This document shows positions 55,482 to 64,000 of a stretch of DNA of 64,000 nt, piece by piece. The position numbers and the translations under genes are program-made. Below the pieces are notes generated by a model that was given only the letters and a program-made list of their open reading frames with translations, had not been told where the DNA came from and did no database searches. The DNA comes from Oncomelania hupensis (lineage: Eukaryota; Mollusca; Gastropoda; Littorinimorpha; Pomatiopsidae), in NCBI GenBank assembly GCA_036898135.1, contig CM072512.1, positions 37,487,750-37,551,749 of the forward strand. The letters are read 5' to 3'. Each line of letters starts with the position of its first letter. Position 1 is the first letter of the stretch.

Positions 55482-55785
55482 GATGCTATCACGCGTTTTT
55501 TCTTTCAATCGAACTCAAAGGTTCGTCGATCTGAGGGCTGGAGATCGCTATTAAAGAATTCGAAGTATAAACTTTTTTTGTATTTAAACATGTTAGATTG
55601 ATTGCATCCAATATTATTATTGAAGGGAGGGAGAAAACAGAAAACCGGAGTACTGGTGAAAGTCCTCGGTGCCCTGACAAGTCTCGTACCTGAGGGACAT
55701 AAGTTTGTCCCACGCGGGGTTCGAACCTGGGAGCTTCGGCCTAGGAAACCATCTCACTATCCACTGTGCTACCAGTCCTACCTCT
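55397..55785 (-). repeat. S1 SINE copy c with (TAA)n tail
   Basis: The minus-strand head has TAGCACAGTGGATAGTGAG (A box, about 55755-55773) and CCAGGTTCGAACCCC (B box, 55716-55730). The body contains the CCGGTTTTCTGTTTTCTCCC core (about 55627-55646). The 3' end, TGATAGCATCCATTATT-like in polarity, joins the TAA tract at 55397-55480. It is more diverged than copies a and b. Confidence 0.8.
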
Positions 55786-55786
55786 A

Positions 55787-55843
<57 letters not shown>

Positions 55844-55855
55844 TTCTATTTTTAC

Positions 55856-55929
<74 letters not shown>

Positions 55930-55957
55930 GTATTATTTCTATTTTTACTATTTTTAC

Positions 55958-56027
<70 letters not shown>

Positions 56028-56088
56028 TTCTATTATTATTATTTATTATTAATTATTATATTTTTATTTTTACTATTATTACTATTAC

Positions 56089-56153
<65 letters not shown>

Positions 56154-56202
56154 CTATTATTATTACTATTATTACTATTACTATAATTATTATTACTATT
56201 AC

Positions 56203-56255
<53 letters not shown>

Positions 56256-56301
56256 GCTATTATTATTATTAGCTATTTTCTTCTTCTTCTTCTTCTTCTT
56301 C

Positions 56302-56368
<67 letters not shown>

Positions 56369-56413
56369 TACTATTACTATTACTATTGCTATTACTATCA
56401 CTATCACTATTAC

Positions 56414-56479
<66 letters not shown>

Positions 56480-56480
56480 G
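55787..56480 (+). repeat. Compound (TTA)n array with (TAG)n and (TTC)n cores
   Basis: About 690 bp, mostly TTA/ATT units, with CTATTTCTATTTTTACTATT interruptions (repeated at about 55840 and 55935), a pure TAG run at about 56088-56153 and a TTC run at about 56279-56302. It begins at the 5' head of SINE copy c. Confidence 0.95.
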
Positions 56481-56765
56481 AGAATAAGAAATATTAAATA
56501 ATTTAAAAAAAATAACTCGTAGCTCTCAAGAAAAAAGGCACAAATGTTTGGCTTATTTAAAAAAAATAACCAACAACTTTCTTTTTCAAATATATAATTC
56601 TTATATTAAATATTATATTCATTGTCGTGCCTCTATGCATGAAATATATTATAACCTGCTCCAGAATGGAAAGAAAATACAAGATTCAAAGAAAACGCTT
56701 CTTTGTGTGTGTTTGTGTGCGTTTGTGTGCGTGTGTTACGTGTGTGCGAGCGTGAGTGAATGAGT
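56481..56765. other. Spacer, nothing recognised
   Basis: AT-rich. A GTGTGTTTGTGTGCG stretch leads into the next microsatellite. Confidence 0.4.
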
Positions 56766-56767
56766 GA

Positions 56768-56849
<82 letters not shown>
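56766..56849 (+). repeat. (TG)n(AG)n microsatellite
   Basis: TG units to about 56783, then about 33 AG units. Confidence 0.95.
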
Positions 56850-56851
<2 letters not shown>

Positions 56852-58189
56852 GCATGAGTGTAAAACAATTAACATTTACATTCATAATTAATTAAACTTG
56901 TTTCCGTCAAATGCAAAACGTCCGTTACATAAACTATAACGATGACTTTCAGCGACATCATTAGTATTCCACACATGTAAATACAATAGGTCTGCTTAAA
57001 GAAATTCCTTCACATTAATTCTGCTTGATAATTGTCGCTGTCAGTCGATTCTTAATATACCAGTTGGTAGTCGGTGCAGACGGTGATGTCTCACTCGTTG
57101 CTAGTCACAAATCACTGTCATCACGGGACACCCTTCGTGTGAGCTTGCGACTCCAAAGCACTTTTTACGAGATTACTTGGTTGCATCATCGAGCCTTGTT
57201 TTTCCTCTCGGTAACTTTCATAAATTTGTTATTTCATTGCTGTGTGCTGTAATTATAATTATACTTAGAACTCTTGTCCCCAGAATTAATGCTTTTTTTA
57301 AGCGCTCCTTAAACCTTACCGATAGAATTCGAGTTTTTAATTTCTTCTAGTAGTGCATAACCTTAATCTTCCTTTTCTTTAAATTAATAATTAGAACTCG
57401 TCCTCGGTAAAACATGGGCTAAGAATACAGGTGCTTGGTTTATAGAAGCACTTGAGTTGTCTCAAGTATTTACAAAACCAGAAACTCTAGTTTTCTCTGT
57501 GCTGAAAGTGGACCTTTTCAATCTGCGTAACTGTCCCGATGTTAAAAAAAAACATTATTATTTTCTTATTTAACATATCTATCTAGCAGTTTGGGACTTT
57601 AGATCGAGTTCAAGTACAGTGCCACTCCGTCTTGTCTTGTTTCTTTTGCTACGATTATAGGTTGGATACACGCAATACAAGTGGACTACGGACTAATTAT
57701 GTCAGGTCTTTTGAATAAAATCGATGGTTTTTTTAATGCCAAGAACACTTGACATCATGCACGACAGGGCTTGATGAAGGAAACGGCATTTGAGTATATG
57801 AGGACTTGAAAACGGTTCTTTTTTTTAAAATGTTACAATTATGTGGTTGTTTTTGTTGTTGCTAGTCCGACGCTTTGGTGCAGTAGTGTGTCCTGGACCC
57901 GGTGTAAAAAATTTGGTAGTCTACATGCAGATCAGGTTTTCACGTGCAGTTTATGCTTGACAGCGTGACGTGACATGGTGTAAGGAAGACATTTAAAAGT
58001 AATCGTACGCATCCATCATTGTAGACGTTTAACTGTATAGTGTGAACTTCGACGTACGTAGTCTACGTACATTTTTGTAACCTTTAACCCTAGCCCTGAT
58101 GCACGTGAGCATCAGAGATTTTAGGGGAAAACCGAAACAGTGCTTTAAGACTGATAAACGCCTCAGCGTGATTATAAACTTACGATGAT
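56850..58189. other. Intergenic, nothing recognised
   Basis: About 1.3 kb with no convincing coding frame, tRNA-like element or TIR. Confidence 0.5.
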
Positions 58190-58541
58190 TCAATCATCCA
58201 AAACAAAGTGCGGGCGGGGGATTTCAGATACAAAAGAATTTGGATTCGGAGGGTTCGTTTTAGATGAGGCTACGAGCCTCAGAGGGCAGATCACCAGAAG
58301 CAATTGCGTCATTGATGATTTTGCGGATGACGGTGTTGTCGGACTTGTGGGTGGCTTTAGGGAAGGGTGTGTAGCCATTAATAACGGAAAGTTGGCGATT
58401 AGCTTCTGCCAGATACAAGTCCTTCTGCCACACCACCACCGGCTTGACGACATTGTCGTCCCTGCTGCGCAAGGCAGCCGACTCAAGGGGTGAGAGAATG
58501 GTGTGACGGAGATCTTTGCGCACACGTCGACCACAATTCAA
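58190..58541 (-). pseudogene. Penelope-like element RT fragment
   Basis: The minus-strand frame from 58541 encodes LSPLESAALRSRDDNVVKPV then VVWQKDLYLAEANRQLSVI and GYTPFPKATHKSDN, ending SGDLPSEARSLI. This corresponds to the N-terminal RT region of Penelope-like elements, where a conserved PLE...AL...IVIKPADKGG...VV block precedes an EA.RQL..T..Y stretch. The KPADKGG core is corrupted (KPVVVWQKD), and a frameshift near 58262 moves the continuation KTNPPNPNSF into another frame. No catalytic motif or GIY-YIG endonuclease remains nearby, so this is an isolated remnant. Confidence 0.65.
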
Positions 58542-60155
58542 ACGCTTATCTCAGTGCGAAACGTTTTTGATGATTGACGTACAAAAGCATGGGAGCTTTC
58601 ACCGGTAATGCATGCATGTAAATGCCCCTACCTTGTTTCTTCTGCTGTGACTATTGATATGGTACATAATTACTGTTGGTTAGCTTAAATGAACACGGAC
58701 AATTAACTACTTCTACATGTAATTTACAAAATCACTTCAGTGCCCGAACAGCATCCGAAAACAAACTGCACAATGGCTTTCGTGACCCCTGAAGACAATA
58801 CCAATCGTCTATACATTCAACTCTTAGGGTCTTTTCCCCAGAAGAGCAGATGGACTAACGCGAAAACATAGTTTATACCACGGAGTGTGTCTTTGTACAA
58901 TGAATGAATGCCTAGTTTGGTCTTCAGAGAATTAACGTGGGAAAGCACTAATTATATGGAATCCATAATGTCAGTTTGCTGTAAAAACGAGAGACACACA
59001 AAAATAAGTATACACTGTGCAGTGAATGTAGGGCAAACAAATGAATAGAATGTACATAATATTACACTGATATGGTGGGAGGAAACCCAGAAATAACATG
59101 GGACTGGACAAAATGGATCATCTGTAAATGCAGAACAAAACGAACAGACTGAAATAGAAACAGCGATTACTTCGATCGATTGGGACCGTGTGCAACGACT
59201 CGCAATAAAAATACACATTTTGTTCATATTTCTTACAAGATTACATTGTTGAGAACTGCAAATTATGGGCGTTCACGAACACAGTAAAGACTATAGGGTA
59301 TTTTCACAGTAAGGACTTATCAGATGTTGTCATCTCAGAACAATAAGAACAACAGGCAACAATAGGATCACAATGGATTCTGACTTTGTACCATGAGTCA
59401 CAGAAGATGGGTGTTTCGAGCCTGTAGACAATGGACATAACTCTTGAGAATTGTAAATGAACACGGACCAAACTGCATAGATCATCCTTTAACATGTCAA
59501 AACAAAAACAACAAGACTAACATAACAAACTGTCACAACTGATTCTCTTCTTGTACAATAAGAAGAAACAGAGTTAAACCCGCAAAGGGGATAAAACGCA
59601 CCGAATTAAAAACAACAACAACAACAACGTTTACTATTCACGTAGGCTATTTCATTAAAAACCTTCTTCGTGAGATAAAATCCAACTTATACATACGCCG
59701 CCTGTATTTGGCCAATAGAGATAAATCATGGCTGGGACGTGCGAACCGTAGACGAGAATAAACCCAACAGTGCCGACCACGTATAATTCCGGAAAAAAAA
59801 TGCACACACACAAATAGAAACTGCAATATAGTTATATCTTTAAAAGGTAAAAACTAACAAGTTTTTGTCTCCAAATGACATACTCAAAAAACAACTAATC
59901 AGTACACTGTTTCACCTGGAAAAGATTTCTTTTTAAAATATCAAATTCGTATCTCTTAACACATGAGTTTGTTGTTTTAAATTAATCTCTTCAAACCTAC
60001 GCTGTCATTTACAACAAATTGTATCATTGTGCAATAAATGGAAGCAATGCTTTTAAAAAAATAAATATAGTTGACATCGGGGAATGAACATGGTTTGCAT
60101 TGCACTAGCTGAACTGTTCGGGGACGAGGAATAAATTTGGAATAGCTATTGATGG
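58542..60155. other. Intergenic, nothing firm
   Basis: About 1.6 kb without a convincing gene. GGTGGGAGGAAACCCAGAA at about 59072 resembles the GGAAACCGGAG core of the S1 SINEs and could be a decayed SINE body, but no head or tail is visible. Confidence 0.45.
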
Positions 60156-60304
60156 ACATCATCATCATCATCATCATCGTCATCATCATCATCATCATCA
60201 TCACCATCACTGTCACTTCTAAATCAGAGATTCTTAGACAATTGATATGTAAATTCCATTCAGCTACAATGAATCATCATCATCATCCTCATCCTCATCC
60301 TCAC

Positions 60305-60352
<48 letters not shown>

Positions 60353-60420
60353 TCATCATCTTCCTCATCATCATCATCATCATCATCAAAATGGTGGTTA
60401 TCGTCGTCATCATCATCAGC
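60156..60420 (+). repeat. Interrupted (CAT)n microsatellite
   Basis: Three CAT/ATC blocks (60156-60210, 60270-60390, 60402-60420) separated by short unique sequence. Poly-His, Ser and Asp frames are artefacts. Confidence 0.92.
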
Positions 60421-61379
60421 ACCCTCAGCAGCGGCACCGCCACCATCATCTTTATCCTCCTCATCCCTTGCCTCGTCGTACTTTCGTCCTCGATACTAAC
60501 GCTTTAATCTTTATCTTGTTTCGGATCTCGCTTGAATGGGTTGGCATGACACTTAACTGCATGAGCTTGTTCAAGCCGACACAACAAGAGACTGACCTGA
60601 GCACACAGGTACAAGCAAATTACCAGGTGATGGATGACAAGGACAGCGCAAAGAGGATTGCTGAAGGAGGCTTACGAATGTCTCCGGGACCTCTTTAGTC
60701 GAGTAAAAAACAACACTATTTCGCAACGCCAGGTAAAGACATTATATGACCTCTTGTTTGTTGAAAAAAATCTGTTTCGCAATACCAAGTACTATTAACA
60801 TTATTAGTTCCCAAGGGTACTTTGGGAACAATTGCTTCTGACTTTTTTGTGCTTATTTTTTCATTTCGTTCTTGTTCTATTTCTTCCTGACCCGATGGAT
60901 TCTTGTTGTGTCCCTCCCCTCAACCCCACTAACACCACTGTAGTTTGATCGACTGGAACATTCTAGGGCATCACAGACTGAAGGTAATACAATTATTTGA
61001 ACAAAAGCACTTTATAATTTAAAACTTGAATATCAGAGGGCTATAAAAATTAGCTTTTCGCTCTTGCTGCGTCTAAGACACGGGGCAATGTGAGTAAATA
61101 ACAAATCTAGTAAACGTACAGGTTTTACTACTTACTGAAGACCAAAAGGTTTAACACAAAAAAACAGTTGTCTTGTGGGGCAAAAAAACCCCCGGATTTT
61201 TTGAAACAACTAAGAAAAAGTAATTGATAGCGCTCAGAAGAATAAACCGTTCGACAGACAAACACTGAGAAATAGACAGACAAAGAAACAACTAGACACA
61301 TAAAACAGACAAGCAAACAGCTTTAAATACACATTTAAATAAGCGTAACTAAACTTGGAAACTTGGAATGCATGATGAG
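60421..61379. other. Intergenic, nothing recognised
   Basis: No conserved frame or repeat was identified. Confidence 0.45.
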
Positions 61380-61682
<303 letters not shown>

Positions 61683-62163
61683 TTGGCAGTCGTTATCAAG
61701 CAAACAGATGAAGAACTGTTGTGAAGATTCGAAAAAAGATAAATAAAGATACAAAACGAAAAGAAAATCATGCAAAACTGGATTACAGACAGATGAGGCA
61801 AACAGATGAAGTTATGAAAAGAAGAAGAAAAAGGAAGAAAAAAAACAAAACAAAAACAACATGCATGGCCGTTTGAACACAATATCGGGTCGTTAACGTC
61901 CAAAACAGAAATGGACAGCACAACAAAAACAAAAACTTAACAACTCATGCAGGATGAATACAACAATGGTCGTTTCAATACATTGTTCGGTGTGTTAGGA
62001 TTCCTGGTCTTCTTCCTGCAAAAATCGATATAGAAGGACACTTTATGGCTTCCTGTGATAGCGATTCTTCCACAGTATCCCCCCACCCTCTTAACTGTCC
62101 TTCTTCCCCCTCCTCCATCTCTTATTATCTGACTCCCCTCCCCCCCCCCATTCCCTCATGCCG

Positions 62164-62166
<3 letters not shown>
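61683..62166. other. Intergenic, nothing recognised
   Basis: A-rich then C-rich sequence with no gene or transposon signature. Confidence 0.45.

Positions 62167-62211
<45 letters not shown>
62167..62211 (+). repeat. (CT)n microsatellite
   Basis: About 22 CT units in a pyrimidine-rich context. Confidence 0.95.
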
Positions 62212-62213
<2 letters not shown>

Positions 62214-62514
62214 ATCTTCCCCACCACATCCCACCGCATTCATCTACCTCTCTTCTCTTTCATCTCCCCTCCCCAATCCATCTCCCTCCCTCTCCTCCTT
62301 CCTTGCCCGACAGCGCAACTGGGTAGGTGGTGTGAGGAAGCGAATGGGGGAGAGGGCAGGGGATATCGTCTGACGGGAAGCCATGCACGCGCTGTTATCA
62401 TTATCACGCTAATTTCCATAAACGCTGCACTGTCCTTTTTTGTGTTTTGTCTTCTCGTTGATATAAAAAAAGGAATGTAAACAAGAAGGGGAGGGAGGGA
62501 GGGAGGGCCAATCA

Positions 62515-62517
<3 letters not shown>

Positions 62518-62568
<51 letters not shown>
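62518..62568 (+). repeat. Uninterrupted C51 homopolymer
   Basis: 51 consecutive C residues, preceded by a GGGAGGGAGGGAGGG run at about 62488-62508. The two could pair with each other, and each can form quadruplex or i-motif structure. A tract this long and pure may also be an assembly or base-calling artefact. Confidence 0.85.
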
Positions 62569-62570
<2 letters not shown>

Positions 62571-63230
62571 GGGAGGCAAGGCTACATAATTGGCAGCAGC
62601 AGCACACCCTTCACAAAAACAGGAGCATCGACGTCGCCGCCGTCATCATCAACATCGCCACCACAACCCCCAAACAGCAGGTACCGCATTACAACTTCCT
62701 CCTCTTCCACCAGCACCACCACCACAATCAACAATCCCCCTCCTCCTCCTCATCATCATGACCACTACCACCACCTCCTCCATCAACAATCCCCCTCTTC
62801 CTCATCATTACCACTACCACCACCACTATCACACTCCTGCTCATTACCATCACCAACTATTCTTGTGCTTAAAAACCTGAACAGACACCAGGACGCCTTT
62901 ATCAGCTTAATACACATCACAAAAACGCGCGTGGCACGAATCGATGTCAAATCAGGAATACCACACAGCTGCAAAGTATATATACTTTATTTAAAAAAAC
63001 ACATAAATAACCCATTGTCAAAACTCAAAATCAAAGTAATATTAACCTTCACCCCGGGGATGAGAGCTTTGAAGAACGCAGTCCCCCAAAACAATCCTAG
63101 AATCCTCTGCCGGCGTCTCTGATGAATACTGAGACTGCTGCAGTCTTGAAAAAAACGCTGAACACTTTTTTGCCTCTGATTGAATCCAATTTTGCCAAGC
63201 ACCTTTCTGATTCTCTGTCTGTTCCATTGC
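62569..63230. other. Intergenic, CAC/CAT-rich
   Basis: CACCAC/CATCAT-rich sequence covers about 62630-62850, with CAACAATCCCCCTC appearing twice (62731, 62786). The rest is ordinary sequence and no gene was recognised. Confidence 0.45.
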
Positions 63231-63320
63231 AGGGGCGGACGAGGGGGGGGTTTCGGGGTTTCCGGAACCCCCCCCCCCCCCCAGCCCAAAAAAAAAAAAA
63301 AAAAAGGAAAAGAAAGAAGA
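63231..63320 (+). repeat. Possible transposon end with C14/A18 runs
   Basis: CAGGGGCGGACGAGGGGGG, then GTTTCGGGGTTTCCGGAACC, form a self-complementary stretch followed by C and A homopolymers. The CAGGGGCGGA start resembles TIRs of some DNA transposons but no partner end is visible in the window. Confidence 0.4.
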
Positions 63321-63396
63321 AGAAGAAGGAAAGAAAGAGAGAGAGAGAATACAATTATAAAAATAAAAATAAAAATAAATAAAAATAATAAATAAA

Positions 63397-63535
<139 letters not shown>

Positions 63536-63724
63536 TTATTTTATTTATTTTATTATTATTTTTTTTATACGAGTATTTGACCACTCCCACAATATGCAAG
63601 CCCTCGCAATCTTCTCCCTAAAAAAGTTCAATCATTGCAATCATTCTAAACAATCTCCAGACAAACACCGTCTTTCGTGCTCCACAAAGAGCAAAGCTGA
63701 TATTTCCCGTCTTCGGCGACATTC

Positions 63725-63786
63725 TATTTATTTATTTATTTATTTATTTATTTTTTTATTTTTATTTTTTTTATTTTTTATTTTTT
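63725..63786 (+). repeat. (TTTA)n microsatellite and T-rich run
   Basis: Seven TTTA units followed by T-rich sequence. Confidence 0.9.
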
Positions 63787-63815
63787 AAGGGGGGATAGCG
63801 GGGAGGGGGGAGTTT

Positions 63816-64000
63816 TTTTTTTCACCACTGTGAGCAGGTCATCGTGTTGTCCAATGGCTTGTGTGATGGTCTGTCGGACTTCGTCGTTGGTGATGTGCTG
63901 GGTATATAGGAAATGCACAGAAGTCTTCTGTAGCACCTCATCTCCATGCTTTGTATTCTTCGTTGGAGATCTGCTGTGAGGGTCCATGTTTCGCAAGCAT
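63816..64000 (-). pseudogene. LINE RT fragment, runs off the window
   Basis: The minus-strand reading gives ACETWTLTADLQRRIQSMEM, then RCYRRLL.ISYTQHITNDEV, RQTITQAIGQHDDLLTVVKK, the same segment as residues about 29-100 of the LINE fragment at 5949. It stops abruptly at a T-run (63815), so the 3' end with the GRRRGRPKK motif is missing, and the 5' side continues beyond 64000. Confidence 0.85.

Overview
This is a window of animal nuclear DNA that is almost entirely repeats. I find no host protein-coding exon, rRNA or bona fide tRNA gene that I can support. The repeat mix suggests a mollusc, probably a gastropod: Ty3/gypsy-like elements with integrase upstream of reverse transcriptase, LINE 3' ends, SINEs with tRNA-like heads, a Penelope-type fragment, and very many AAT, GA, CA, TTC and GAT microsatellites. 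That taxonomic call is inference from repeat style, not from any marker gene. Layout: 0-11 kb holds three terminal-inverted-repeat (TIR) DNA elements (611-1335, 2345-2787, 6857-7786), degenerate LINE fragments on both strands (2821-3845, 4441-4875, 5949-6467), copies of a ~600 bp non-coding interspersed repeat named R1 here, and microsatellites. 12.7-20.8 kb is a complete LTR retrotransposon (element 1, + strand, 8144 bp). It has 1529/1538 bp LTRs, a TATTT target duplication and one uninterrupted 1513-codon Gag-Pol frame ordered Gag, zinc knuckle, protease, integrase, RT, RNase H. That is the Gmr1-like (Ty1/copia-type) order carried by Ty3/gypsy-type domains. 20.8-28.2 kb is mostly microsatellite. 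28.2-33.8 kb is a second LTR element (element 2, - strand, 5626 bp) with 639 bp LTRs in which I found one difference, and an AATTG target duplication. It encodes Gag, protease and integrase with a visible D-D-E triad, but the RT core and RNase H are missing, leaving a short RT remnant after the integrase; one early frameshift breaks gag. Its leader carries repeated GAAAGTTC dyads resembling heat-shock elements. 33.8-64 kb holds nested retroposons. A CAGTG-ended DNA element sits inside an R1 copy at 39 kb. A SINE with a tRNA-like A box followed by a 5S rRNA-like promoter block sits inside another R1 copy at 49 kb. Three copies of a tRNA-headed SINE family (S1) occur at 38, 50 and 55 kb. A tRNA-Thr-like SINE with a 10 bp target duplication is at 41 kb, a 32 bp minisatellite at 41.5-41.9 kb, a duplicated repeat at 47.8 and 52.0 kb, a Penelope-like fragment at 58 kb, and a 51 bp pure C tract at 62.5 kb. 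The most interesting pieces are the two elements sharing the unusual integrase-first order (one apparently autonomous, one without RT but very young), the HSE-like leader, and the tRNA/5S composite SINE.
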